DNA of 64,000 nt from Bemisia tabaci (Eukaryota > Arthropoda > Insecta > Hemiptera > Aleyrodidae): positions 30,100,477-30,164,476 of the forward strand of contig NC_092801.1 of the NCBI RefSeq assembly GCF_918797505.1. The letters run 5' to 3'. Below, one piece after another: positions 30,203 to 40,799 of this stretch (position 1 is its first letter; every line of letters starts with the position of its first letter). Below the pieces are notes generated by a model. The model was not told where the DNA came from, searched no databases, and saw only the letters and a program-made list of their open reading frames with translations. The translations under genes were made by a program, and so were the position numbers.

Positions 30203-33200
30203 CTGGAATCAAATCCCAAACAAATCAACCAAAAGCACACGAAATCGGTTAGTTGCCGTGCTGCCGCACACTGGATCGAGTCAATAGGAAAGTTCGGACA
30301 AAATTTGGAAACTTTAAACGCTTGTAACTCCGTTTATACAATAGATCGCATTCGATACATCAAGCGGGTGAGATTGTATCGTTATCGATTGGTTCAAAAC
30401 ATAAACAGAGCCTCAAAAGTAAATTCAGAAATCTGAGAGAACGGGTCTTTTGTAACAGATTTTTTATTATTTTAAGTACCAAATGCCAGTGCAAAGTGAA
30501 ATTGTCAGGAAATGTCTCATTTTCAGCTTTTCCAACTTAAATCCTCACAGTTTGGTTTGAGGTTATGTTCTATTGTTTTGAACCAAACGATACATCGAAC
30601 CGTTATCGAATACGGTCTACACTTTTAGGTTCTGAAGTGGTCTCAGTGGCTTCCTGGTAAAATGGACCATTAGACAAGGTACGAATTTCAGCATTCTGAT
30701 ACATGTTTCTTAACCAAAATTTCACGTAGCACACGATATGGACAACGAAAATAACCGAAATCAACTCCTTACGAAGATATTTTATGATTCTTGATGCGTG
30801 AATTCAAACAACCCGCTCATGAAAACTCAATGCTCTACGTGATTCACATCGCGCGCTGAACGTCATCACTACAGTCTCTGCGATCTAAAAATCTGGCAAC
30901 CTCAATCTTGACGCTTTGGCTCAGCTATTGCAAATTGCTTATGGTTTGAACAACACATGGTTGGAAATGAACATTGCTCGATAGAGACAGATTGCCGAAA
31001 CTGTTGTAGTGCGCGATTTGACTCGCGTAGATCTTTGAGTCTCTTGTGAGCGGGCAGTTCAAATTCCTCGTAACCAATGTGAAATAAAAACGTTGAAATC
31101 TTCGTTAGAAGTTAGTTTCAGTAATATTCGTTGCGCTAATCGTGTTTTACGTGAAATTCTGGTTAAGAAACATGTATCAGAATCCTTTAATTCGTACTTT
31201 GTCTAGTGGTCCATTCCCTTTTCATCAAGATTTTATGCAGTGAACCAAGGGTATCCTCGTGTTTAGTTCACTCAGTGGTATCCACTTAAACACGAAATTC
31301 ATCAAATTTTCAGGCACCTGCAAATTCTCTATTATCGCAATCACTGCTATTAGAGATTTTGCTTCTATCATTCCCCTCCTAATCTCTGTAGCAAATAGTT
31401 TGCAGGATTGTGATTTTGAACTTTAAAAATCAAAAGCAGGAAAAGCGCCAAGGTACGTAATGTTAAAATAGTTTTGATCAAGCCTAAGATCGTTTTACCT
31501 CTAAAAACTGGAAATGGTGTGGAGAGGAAACCATTAGTGCTTTCAAGACGAGTGCTCAGCACTGGGTAAGTGTGTGTGACCTCTCATTTAAAGCGCAAAA
31601 AAACGCAAATTCTAAAAGCGCAATTCTACAAAAATACACTCATGACGTTGCTAAGTGTTTTCGTTTTGCGCACTAAATGATTTTTTCTGCAGTGTGATTT
31701 TTCCTTCTTTCAAGTTTCACACTTCTTTTTTGAAACATTCCAAACGCGAGCAAGGAAAAATACGAACTACATTGTGGACCGCAGTTCATACGTATGTCAC
31801 GGGGTGTTGCCAATTCTCTGAAAAATCTGCAAGTTAGTGATTGAAATTCGTTGACCTCTTTATCAAATAATCTTCACGGACTGCGGTCGTCCTCCTCTTG
31901 TGTAATATTACAGTGACGAGGCGTGAATAATCGATTATCGATATTTCCCCATTTGAGCTATGGTAAAGAGTCGATTATTAGGGTGTTCGCTGCGAACACC
32001 CTAATAATCGACTCTTTACCATAGCTCAAATGGGGGAACACCCTAATAATCGATCCTTTTCCATAAGTTTAAATGGTAGATCAATTGATATATCGCAAAG
32101 CACGCCACTGGATATTAATCGTCCATCAAAATGGCTCCGTAGACTGTCAAGACAATTGGAGAAGTCGGACAAATTCTGGACGTTTTCAACGCTGATATCT
32201 TTGAAAATATGAAACGAAGAATGTTTGAAGTGGTTCTCTTAGGTTTTTTGTAAAATTTTTCTTTCAGAAACACCCCTTGAAATTGAAATTGTGACGGAGT
32301 AAACCTTTTGTGTGGAGTGTCACACTTTCAATTTCATGGGGTGCCTCTGAAAGTAAATTACACGAGAAACCTATTGGATTCAATTTTAAACTCCTCTGTT
32401 CCATATTTTTGAAGATATAAGCTTTGAGAACGGCCAAATGTTATCAGAATTCTCCCATTGTCTCACTCCACTGTGCGCTGGCCGGGTTGGAGGCAGGGTA
32501 GAGGTCAACATCCACTCTATAAAGGAATAATTGTTATGTAAGATTCTTACCCCTCTTGGGTCGTCGCTGGCTCCTGTCGTGCGGTTTGTTGCCCTTTTGG
32601 CATGGGCACTGGTAAATCCGCCATGAATCTCTGCATAGCGTCCGCGGTTCCTGCCAGATGGTCTCCTCTAGTATACTTGCTATAATCTTCTGTCTTCGAT
32701 TTTCTGCCAAAGGATCTCGGTCTTGTCAAACTTCTCCATTTTGGCGGAGACTTCGGCTTTTCACGCTGAGGTGATCGTCTCCCCTCGGGGGACTCTGGTC
32801 TTGGCTTTCGTGGGGATGACGTCATTTTCTCTGGAGACTTCGGCCGCCCGCGCTGGGGTGACTCACCCCTCTTTGAAGACACTGGCCGATCATGCGGGGG
32901 TGAGTCACTCCCCACTGGAGACGGTTGCTGCCAGCGCTGGGGCGACTCTCCTCTCTTTGGAGACACTGGCCGTTCATTCGGGAGAGGCCCTTCCCGCGCT
33001 GGAGACTTCTGTCGCTCATCGTCAGATGGCTCTTCTCTCAGTGGCGTTCTATAGTATAGATCAGGGTATTTCCGTGCCGGTGAGTCCATAGCAAAAACGT
33101 CCTGCCGCTGCGGTGTCCGTGGAAACCTTGGTGGTGAAGGTGGAGGCTCATCGACGGTGAAGTATCCTTCATCATAAGAGTCAGCATTTACCCAATCAGT

Positions 33201-34646
33201 ATCCAAGGAATCAGCTGGCTTCGTACCTTCCCGTGGTCCATCCCTAATAGTACACCGAAAATAAATTGTTTTAAAAACGTCGTGTTTTATTATACAGGGT
33301 GTCCGAGGATTAAGTACGAATATTGAAGGAGTTGATTCTTTGGGTCATAAAAAGACGTTTTTGATGGTGTAACTTGTTTCCAAAAACGCTTTCCCTGGGA
33401 ACCACGCCCCCCTGCCCCCAAAGTTGGAGGAAAAAAATCGTCTTTCTAACACTGCGACAATGTTCGTCAACCAATATTAATGAAAATTGGTAAATGGGGG
33501 TATTTTTTTAGCTTTTTCTCATTTTCGACCTTCAAAAAAGGGAAAACGCGTTTTTAGAGGGGTATCGAACATTAAAGTGGCCACAATTAATGTTTCCGAC
33601 GACAAAAATTTGTTTTAGACGGCACCACTAGATGCAGCGTTGAAAAATATTGAGAAACGGTGTCTTGCGTTTTTTCACTATGACTCATCATTTTTAAGAT
33701 AATAGGAACTGAATAGAGCGAGTTTGGGCGCAAAGAGGGGGGAGGTGTGGTCCCCAGGGAAAGCGTCTTTGGAAAAAAAAGTTATACCACAAAAACGTCT
33801 TTTTTTGACCCAAAGAATCGACTCCTTTAATATTCGTACTTAGCCCTGGAACACCCTGTATATGAATTTTATTTAAGAAACAAATTTCTAAAATATTGTT
33901 AAAATACCGGCGGTAAAACTCCCAAATCACGTACCTCTGAGGTGTTTCAGATTCTCCTCTCCCATTTTTTTTAAAAGAAGGACAAATCATTACTATTCTG
34001 CACTGCTAAGGAAGAACGCCGTATGAACATTCGAGAGTTGCCAAATTTTCTTCGATACAATTTTTATTTTCGAGGAAAGTTATGAATATTTTTCCTTGAA
34101 ATTTTCGGACAGTTTAGATCAAATTACAAACAAAATTATTTGAGAAATTGGCGGAAAAATATTTAAATATTTTCCTGAAAATTAGTGATTTGCCATGGGA
34201 AATTCGGCAACGCCTGAAGGCTCATACGGCGTTTTACCTGAGCACGGCAGTATTCCTTGAAATTTTTAAAATATTATAGGGTTTTTAGGATTTACTCTAC
34301 GACTTACTTAGCAGGAGAGCTAAATGGACCGCAAGCCGTGCAGAAAAGCCCGATCGAGTTTTTTCGTGTATAACTAGTTCTAGGCAGCAGCCACCCGTCT
34401 TTTTTTTTTTTTTTTTGCCTTGGTCGTCAACTTTTAGGGGGAGTTTTTAGGATTGGGCCGGGGTGGCTACCGCCACCTAGAATAGGTCCGAAAATTCGGA
34501 CGGCGAAAAAAATCACGGAAATTTTTAAGCATCAACTTTGAGTAGTTTTCTTCTTAACAAATCAAGTATGTCAGGAAGTCTACTACGTCGCAAACCAAGA
34601 TGGGTGGTTTGAGAGTCTCACCGACGATATTTTTTTAGCTTTTTTC

Positions 34647-34681
<35 letters not shown>

Positions 34682-37600
34682 ATGAGAACCAACCCGACTG
34701 TGCCGCTTCCACGATCCTTGCGCCGAACTCTCTTTTTGATCGCCTCAGGAAAGTACTTGGCATTTCCAGCCGTAGAAGCGAGCCTTTTAATGAAACTGGG
34801 AATCTTGTTAAGCTGGGTGTCCTTCAATTCTATGTTCCTTGCTGGACTTGTCTCTGAATCGCTGCTCTTCGATTTTTTCTTTCGAGTTGGACTTGCCTCC
34901 GAATCGCTATCCTTCGATTTTTTGTTTCTTCTTGGACTTGCCTCTGAATCGCTGTCGCTGCCATAACCCTTCGCCTTTCTTAAGTTGCGGAAGATCCTCG
35001 CGCTGAAAGAACGGTCGAAGAAAATCAAATCGAGGTGTTCCAATTAACTAGAGTGCCTGTTCGGTGAGAGTGCGGACAGGTCGAAATATAGAGCTATTGG
35101 GGACCGAAAGGGTAGCCAACTTTCAAACACAAAAAATGTCAAGGTCAGTCCTCCGATTTCAATCTCAAATCATGATGGTCAAGAATGCACGTAAATGAGC
35201 GTCCTTTCGCACAAATGAGTAAATTTATGCAAAAACTAAGTCAATGGACCACTAGACAAGGTACGAATTTAAGCATTCTGATACATTTATTTAACCAGAA
35301 TTTCACGTAGAACACGATTCGCGCCACGAAACTTAATGAAACCAACTCCTAACGAAGCTATTAACATTTTTATTTCACATTGGTTACGAGGAATTTGAAC
35401 TGCCCGCTCACAAGAAACTCAAAGCTCTACGTGAATCAAATCGCGCACTACAACGGTTTCAGCAAGTTTCTCAGTCAAGCAATGTTCATTTCACACCATT
35501 TGTTGTTCAAACTTTAAGTAATTTGCTATAGCTGAGCCAAAGCGTCAAGATTGAGGTTGCCAAATTTTTTTCTCGAAGAGACGTTCATGATAGCGTTTAG
35601 CGCGTGATGTGAATCACGTAGAGCATTGAATTTTAATGAGCGAGTGGTTTCAATTCAAGCACCAAGAATCATTAAATATCTTCGTAAGGAGTTGATTTCG
35701 GTAATATTCGTTGTGCGCATCGTGTTTTACGTGAAATTTTGGTGAAGAAACATGTATCAGAATGCTGAAATTCGTACCTTGTCTAGTGGTCCAATACGTG
35801 CCTCACAAACGACGGGTCGTGACGATAATTGTGATACTAAATCACATCGGGTAATTTGAATTTATAGGTTGGCTGTCCTTAATTGCTCTATTGCCTAACC
35901 TCAATATTGCCGACATGTCCGTACACCCCCTACGTAGGCCCTCTACTTATAGCAATGAAACTTGACTGCCGTGTCAAAACAGTCTCATCGGTTCCTGGGG
36001 GGGGGGGGGGGGGGGGTGAGTGAGAAGACAAAGCGGAACCCATGGGGGCAGCCAGAGTGACCTAACGGAACCTTCGGGGTTCCTAAAGGGTTCTTTCAAG
36101 CTCCCTCAATATTTTCACGGGAGCCTGAGCTACACCCAATGGAAATCTGTGCAATTTTCCCATGGAACCGTTTTGACACGGAATTATGTCGTGATTCTTG
36201 CAATACAAGTGTTGCTGTTTTAAAAAAAGAACAAGATTTTTTTCATCGAAAAGTCTTCGCGCCTTACCTTACCAGAGACAACTCGCCATTTGAATGACGT
36301 CATTTACTTCGTGAGTGAAACCCCTAATTATCTCCTCCATAAGTTCAGGAAATACATGGTGATCCAGGGTTAAACGGCCGTACTGCAGGAGCGTGTTTTA
36401 TGGGTCAAAATAAGACTTTTTCGTCGTATATAGTTTTATCCAAAAGTCCCCCCAATCGGAGCTACGCTCCCCAAAAAAATGTCAGGAAGTAAATCGTTTT
36501 CCCTGAATTTTGGCAACGGTTGCGAACCAAATCTCGTGAAAACTTGTGCTACATTGTACTTTTATGCCGTGAATTCATATATGATCCAAAAAAAAATCGG
36601 AATCTCAGTTTATCGACAGTATATCGCGATATTTTCGAAATAATAGTAGCGATAAATGGCGATTTAATCTCGATTTTATTGACGGAAGTTGATCACGATT
36701 TTATCAAACCAAAAATTGCGATGTGTAGCGATTAAATCGCCATATACTGCAATTTTAAATGCGATAATATCTCGATATATTGCCACCGATATAATCGCGA
36801 TAACCAACCGATAAAATCGCTATTTATACAGATCACTGCTACTTGGGCAATGGTAGATTAACAATTCTCGCAAGAAAAATAAACACAAATCACGAATACA
36901 AATCACTGGTAGTGAGTTTACCCTGTTTGGGTGACTGATGACGCTGTTCGTCTGAAGCTCATTCTGAAGTTGTCGGTCCAACTTGTTGATCGATCCATCC
37001 GTGGGTGTAGAGTAATCGATTCAATGTCCCCATCTTTAAGCAGGGGTGAAGCCTCATTCTCAGAAGCCTTAGGCTTGTGGCTGTCTGCATTCGTGCCTCT
37101 TTCCTGAATTCAAAGGGCGCTCAGTTGCAGGAAAAAGTGAAACGTTTATAGATGGCAGAAGATCTACCAAGAGGTATCGGGAACGCAGAAAAAACAGTAG
37201 CAGCAATTTGAATTTCTGGCCGAACGGCACCCCCTACTTTCACGAGTCGCCTCTGATTGGCTGATCTACCTGGTGCCCACTGTCTGGAGCCCTTATGGAA
37301 AATAACATAGGGTTCATTTTTCATCGGGAATATATCGAAAACAAGAATAAGGGTACCCGTCGAAGATTTCAAAAATCGACGCTCCAATTTTTTTAAAGAG
37401 AATGATTGGTAATACATGGCAATGGAGATATTGCTTGTGTGAGAAATTTGCGATTTGACTTTTAATTGTTACGTAAAAGTTTGCGAGAAACACGATGGTG
37501 CCACTGGTTTTCTCTGAAATCAACTCCCAAGCTCACAAAGAGCTCTCAAGTTGAAGCCAAAATGGAGGGAATATCCCACGCTATCCTGAGAGTTCACCTC

Positions 37601-40600
37601 TACATCAAGACAAACTTTCCATGCAAAGAAAGGGAGCAAATACATTAGCAGTGTTGCCGTGTTTTCAATTTTAGAGTCCCCAAATAAAGTGGCGGCCCTG
37701 TCAATGTATTTGCTCCCTATCTTTGCAGGGAGAGTTTCTCTTGATGATGATGTAGAGGTGGACTCTCAGGATAACGTGGGATATCCCCTCCATTTTGGCT
37801 TCAACTTGAGAGCTTTTTTTGAGCTTGAACGTTGATTTCAGAGAAAACCAGTGGCACCATTGTGTTTCTCGCGAACTTTTACGTAAGAATCAACAGTCAA
37901 ATCGCAAATTCATCACACATGCAACATCTTCATTACGCCGTGTTGGGTTTGATTTTTGTCTTCAACGTTGCCATGCATATTTACTCCCAGTCGGTAAGTT
38001 CTACGAACTGACCCGGCAAGGACTCAGAGCAGGTGGCTAGACTGAAACCTTGCAGCTAGCGGTAATCCAGGATTGCGCGAAAGGTCTAAGAAAATATATG
38101 AGAATTGCGCGAAAAAGGCACAAAAATTACGCGAATGAAAATCTTAACATCTGCTACAGGAATACGCGAATTTAAAACGAAGATAATTTAAGGTAGAAGT
38201 TTGACAAAACAGGAAACGGTTGAAAAATAAACGCATTTTTATGTCAACACTAGTTTAGGTTAGTTTGTTGACAAATCATCGATGTCTTACCTTCTGATGA
38301 TGAATGAAGTGAAAATATTGAATAAAAGTCATGGCGGGTATAAAGAACTTTCCTAACTTTTCTCGGAAAAAATATTTAATCAGGAGAAACGAGGCAACAT
38401 TGGAAAGTTCATACGGCGTCGAAATACAACATAGGCCTCTGAAGCTCTATAATCCGATGCCACGATTATTCTAACGCGAGTTCAAATTATCGCGCCAAAA
38501 ACAGCGCAGCCGACGTTAAACGTATATTAGCGCCTGCTAGACTTAAGGAATACTTCACGCATTGCGCTAAACAGCGCGGTTGGTCCGAAGCCCATATTAG
38601 CGCCTACAAGACTGCATGAATACTTCTCGCATTGCGCCAAACTCAGTGCAGTCGGTCAGTTGGCGTGAAACGCATATTAGCGCTTACAAGACTGTAGGAC
38701 TGCGCGTCATCATTCTTGATTGTCTGCTCCAGTTTTTACCATAATTGAAGGGAAAATATGTATTCCATTGTAACGATTCAGAAACTCGGATGATATATAT
38801 ATTTTTTTTTTCGGTCACATTAAAAGAAACTGAACGAATGAAAATAGCGCGTCGAAATTTTCGATCCTTTTATTCGACTTCATTTCGGTAAATCCGCGGA
38901 AGTTTTTCAGAAGCACTGTGTGTAGCTTTTTAAAATCATTTATTAAAAATAAGACATAAAAGTAGTTCATAACGTTTTAATCAGTGATTAAATGGACGTA
39001 TTTCTGTCAAACGGACCTAAGCGCCAATTTGAGTTCCTTTTGAGGATTTGAGGAGGAAGTTTACTGATCCATTGCCAAACGAAAACGCCTTTTTCCGTGT
39101 CCTCCCTCTCTAAAAGCTTTTGGATACCCATCCTGTAGAATTTTTTGAATTTATCCCCTCCATTAAACTCATAATCTAACCTTTCTCCTCACTCTATAAC
39201 ACACACTGGAAATCCAGTGATCGACTCTCCCCCACTATTAAGTATTCTATAACCATTCCCTTTTATCCTATTTTTCTTCCAGTCTGCTAAATTTTACGTT
39301 CTTGTTTTTTACCACTACCCTCTTTTTTCTTTTCCTTTTTTTTTTTTTTTTTTTTTTTTGTAAAAAAACTCTGTAATCTAACCACAGAAATGTTAACGGC
39401 TATAATTGCTAAGTCACTGCCAAAAAAACAACGAATATTACTACTACACATAAGAAAAAATGAAAAGCACTACGAACGCAGCTCATTAAGCCCTCTCAGA
39501 TGCAGCAATGGCATTTTTTCGTGCGAATTCCACTTTACCGCGAATGTTGCCGAGGCACAGTGGATCGAGTCAATTAGAAAGGTTGGACATGACATTTTTT
39601 ACTAAAACTGCAAATTCTGATGTTTATTTCGTCACATCTTAAACTCTGAGGGGTGATTCTGGAGGAAAATTTCACGAGAAAATCGATGGAACCACTTTTA
39701 GAACCTCAAAATTGTGTATAAACGGAGTTACAATCATTTAAAGTTTCCAAATTTTGTCCGACTTTTCGTATTGACTCGGTCCACTGTGCGGTGATTTTGG
39801 AACACCACTATGCGTCGTCTCCCGGACAAAGGAACGGAACTCCAGTTCAAAGTTGCAAAATTAACTCAAACTATGAAATATTTTAAAGAATATATCACTG
39901 TACGAGTTTGGTCCAAAATTTTACTGATTTTTAAGTGTAATCAGCAGAAAATATAGAGAAATTTTCAGTCAGAAACGCATGGTAGTTTTGTAGTAAAAAC
40001 ATAATTTGCGAGTGAAAATTTTTTAATGTCGAGATTTAGTTACGTCCTTTTGCGAGGGAAAGGACGAATACGTGGTTTTGCACTCGGGCCCGCGATATGT
40101 AAGCTTTAATTCTTACTTTTTCTAGTGGTTCGTTGGATGCAGGCCGTGACTTAAGGTGATTCAACGGACGCCATATTTTGTAGGTTGTTTTTTGTGTTTT
40201 AATTAAACTTGTTGTTAAATTGGTTTAATTGTTGGTTGTTAAATTTTTATGTTTATTTCGTCACATCTTAAACTTTGAGGGGTGATTCTGGAGGAAAATT
40301 TCACGAGAAAATCAATGGAACCACTTTTAGAACTTCAAACTGTTGTATAAACGGAGTTAGAAGCGATTAAAGTTTCCAAATTTTGTCCGACTTCTCCTAT
40401 CGACTCGATCCATTGTACGAGGGTTCACTGTGATTTCAACCTTTTTATCTCTGTTTCAAGATGTGCCTTTTTCGTCCATTTTAATGGTGTTCATTCTAAT
40501 TAAGGTGAGTTCAAAAGTCTTACCTGTGCGGAAAAGGGAAGAGGACCTCCTGTTTCTGCGTCTACTGAGAATTTCGGTTGGACTGAGAGTCGGAATATCT

Positions 40601-40661
40601 CTACTGGTTGCTCTGTAGCTCCGACAATACAAGCAACCACGCACTGAACACAGAAAAACAT
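29995..40661 (-). CDS. Gene A: secreted, intrinsically disordered SP-rich protein (485 aa, 5 exons)
   Basis: Join of 40661-40524, 36382-36273, 35002-34694, 33243-32551 and 30202-29995. The pieces are 138, 110, 309, 693 and 208 bp, totalling 1458 = 486 codons with the stop. All introns are GT/AG and every phase fits (0, 2, 2, 2). Order in the protein: signal peptide MFFCVQCVVACIVGA; a short polar segment; a helical segment (HHVFPELMEEIIRGFTHEV); a Cys made across a junction; an acidic/basic triple repeat; a long S/P/R/K-rich repeat region; and a C-terminal module with CPGGKC. Hence a secreted, mostly disordered protein. Introns are filled with MITEs. Exon 1, exon 2 and the last exon have counterparts in genes C or B. 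I recognise no named family. Salivary or effector-type roles are speculation from architecture only. Confidence 0.68.
30341..30625. mobile_element. 285-bp MITE, second copy
   Basis: Same termini as 29166-29450 (AGATCGCATTCGATACATC ... TTATCGAATACGGTCTA). Confidence 0.82.
30661..31215. mobile_element. R1 MITE copy
   Basis: AATGGACCATTAGACAAGGT to GTCTAGTGGTCCATT, full length. Confidence 0.87.
31911..32111. mobile_element. R3 MITE copy with duplicated hairpin arm
   Basis: GGTGTTCGCTGCGAACACC hairpin followed by an extra CTCAAATGGGGGAACACCC arm, so the centre is longer than in other R3 copies. Confidence 0.75.
32551..33243 (-). CDS. Gene A exon 4: long SP/RK-rich repeat exon
   Basis: 693 bp between acceptor TACTATTAG and donor GAGG|GTAAGA, phase 2 at both ends. 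It starts DGPREGTKPADSLDTDW, then an acidic/aromatic part (DSYDEGYFTVDEPPPSPP). Imperfect repeats of a 10-residue SPKRGESPQR unit follow, mixed with RPxSPE and KSPP elements. It ends in a less repetitive tail (GTADAMQRFMADLPVPMP). No Cys and no hydrophobic core. The repeats are dense in S-P dipeptides next to basic residues. The same DGP start is used by exon 5, suggesting the two exons share ancestry at their 5' edge. Confidence 0.75.
33291..33862. mobile_element. Foldback element with ACAGGGTGTCC ends
   Basis: TATACAGGGTGTCCGAGGATTAAG at left and its complement GGAACACCCTGTATA at right, with inner arms (GACGTTTTTG, GGGAACCACGCCCCCC) also mirrored. CAGGGTGTTCC-type ends are common in arthropod repeats. 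Non-coding. Confidence 0.8.
33908..34629. mobile_element. R10 MITE split by an R5 insertion and further sequence
   Basis: Left R10 end CGGCGGTAAAACTCCCAAATC at 33908, right end GTTTGAGAGTCTCACCGACG at 34600-34629. The interior is broken by the R5 copy at 34003-34253 and about 240 bp of other sequence (34290-34530). Confidence 0.72.
34003..34253. mobile_element. R5 MITE nested in an R10 MITE
   Basis: GCACTGCTAAGGAAGAACGCC to CGGCGTTTTACCTGAGCACGGCAG. Host sequence (AATCATTA / TTCCTTGAAATTTT) continues on both sides, matching the uninterrupted R10 at 14760. Confidence 0.82.
34694..35002 (-). CDS. Gene A exon 3: SDSE/KK triple repeat exon
   Basis: 309 bp, acceptor CGTTCTTTCAG, donor GTCGG|GTTGGT (non-optimal +3 to +5), phase 2 at both ends. 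It starts ARIFRNLRKAKGYG, then three tandem 15-residue units of the type DSDSEASPxRxKKSK, then KIPSFIKRLASTAGNAKYFP and a basic end (KKRVRRKDRGSGTV). The unit alternates acidic SDSE and basic KKSK, a strongly charged, disordered pattern with casein-kinase-like SDSE sites. Confidence 0.72.
35243..35794. mobile_element. R1 MITE copy
   Basis: ATGGACCACTAGACAAGGTA to CTTGTCTAGTGGTCCA. Among the best preserved R1 copies here. Confidence 0.88.
35997..36016 (+). repeat. Poly(G) run of 20
   Basis: Twenty consecutive G residues, the same length as the run at 2499-2518. Confidence 0.9.
36273..36382 (-). CDS. Gene A exon 2: short helical exon
   Basis: 110 bp, acceptor CGCTCCTGCAG (phase 0) and donor TCTCTG|GTAAGG (phase 2). 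It encodes 36 residues, YGRLTLDHHVFPELMEEI then IRGFTHEVNDVIQMASCL, followed by a Cys codon split TG|C with exon 3. It looks amphipathic helical. Too short to have an ATG or appear as a long ORF; the call rests on borders, phase and position. It is the counterpart of gene C exon 2 (phase 0 to 2, split Cys). Confidence 0.65.
37421..37933. mobile_element. R2 MITE copy
   Basis: AATGGAGATATTGCTTGTGTG to CACACATGCAACATCTTCATT, full length, with a GATGAT slip in the right arm. Confidence 0.87.
38525..38700 (+). repeat. Degenerate 70-80 bp tandem units (ATTAGCGCCTACAAGACTG)
   Basis: ATTAGCGCCTGCTAGACTTA / ATTAGCGCCTACAAGACTGC / ATTAGCGCTTACAAGACTG recur at about 70- and 80-bp spacing with ATACTTCACGCATTGCGC between. 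This is the inverse orientation of the 79-bp minisatellite inside the hAT element at 46.8 kb. Confidence 0.78.
39555..40175. repeat. R7 MITE plus flank, duplicate of 7433-8190
   Basis: R7 at 39555-39789 followed by flank near-identical to 7668-8190 but without the 141-bp MITE. It ends at an R8 left-end fragment (AAGGTGATTCAACGG). Confidence 0.85.
40200..40425. mobile_element. R7 MITE, left end lost
   Basis: GGGGTGATTCTGGAGGAAAATTTCACGAGAAAATC... to TTCTCCTATCGACTCGATCCATTGTAC. Right end intact, left terminus replaced. Confidence 0.75.
40524..40661 (-). CDS. Gene A exon 1: signal peptide and N-terminal segment
   Basis: 138 bp from ATG (40661-40659) to donor CGCACAG|GTAAGA (phase 0). It encodes MFFCVQCVVACIVGA, a short hydrophobic signal peptide with small residues at the likely cleavage site, then TEQPVEIFRLSVQPKFS and a stretch ending LPFSAQ. 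The ATG is the first below the TATA-like box at 40777. An alternative is that TTCTGTGTTCAG at 40650 is an acceptor and this is exon 2; the hydrophobic CVVACIVGA would still be a signal-peptide core. The RNRRSSS reading in another frame is ignored because its phase does not fit exon 2. Confidence 0.62.
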
Positions 40662-40776
40662 ACGATCACAAATTATTGTTTTTCGGTTCCCCGAAGTTGA
40701 GCCTATATTCAACGAACTGCTTTTGAAATTCCGTCGTTTTCTTCTCGAAAGAATGTAAATCCATGTCAATGTCGGC

Positions 40777-40782
40777 TTTTAT
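40777..40782 (-). promoter_or_regulatory. TATA-like box of gene A
   Basis: GGATAAAAGCC on the minus strand (ATAAAA at 40777-40782). A start site about 30 bp downstream (near 40750) gives a roughly 85-nt leader with no ATG before the signal-peptide ATG. A GCAGTTC initiator-like sequence lies within the leader. Confidence 0.45.
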
Positions 40783-40799
40783 CCCCTCGCAAATAGCAT

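Larger units (their letters stand above)
30203..32550 (-). other. Gene A intron 4 with MITEs
   Basis: Contains an R7 left end (30268-30340), a 285-bp MITE (30341-30625), an R1 copy (30661-31215), an R3 copy with an extra hairpin arm (31911-32111) and a divergent R7 relative (32128-32476). 31216-31910 shows nothing recognisable. Confidence 0.65.
33244..34693 (-). other. Gene A intron 3 with nested MITEs and poly(A)
   Basis: Holds a 572-bp CAGGGTGTCC element (33291-33862), an R10 copy split by an R5 copy (33908-34629), and a 30-base A run (34650-34679) just 14 bp beyond the exon 3 donor. Confidence 0.65.
35003..36272 (-). other. Gene A intron 2
   Basis: Contains an R1 copy (35243-35794) and a 20-base G run (35997-36016). 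Otherwise nothing recognised. Confidence 0.6.
36383..40523 (-). other. Gene A intron 1 with MITEs
   Basis: 4.1 kb. Contains a CGCGAT/ATCGCG-rich AT stretch (36600-36840), an R2 copy (37421-37933), GCGCCTACAAG units (38530-38690), an R9 left-end piece (38994-39050), a poly(T) run (about 39335-39359), and R7 copies with the duplicated segment (39555-40175, 40200-40425). No further exon found. Confidence 0.6.

Noticed and set aside
32723..33091. Plus-strand 122-codon ORF opposite gene A exon 4
   Set aside because: Antisense shadow of the SP-rich exon; no splice context on the plus strand.
34648..34966. Plus-strand 94-codon ORF opposite gene A exon 3
   Set aside because: It is the antisense shadow of the SDSE/KK repeat exon; splice sites and gene order support the minus strand.
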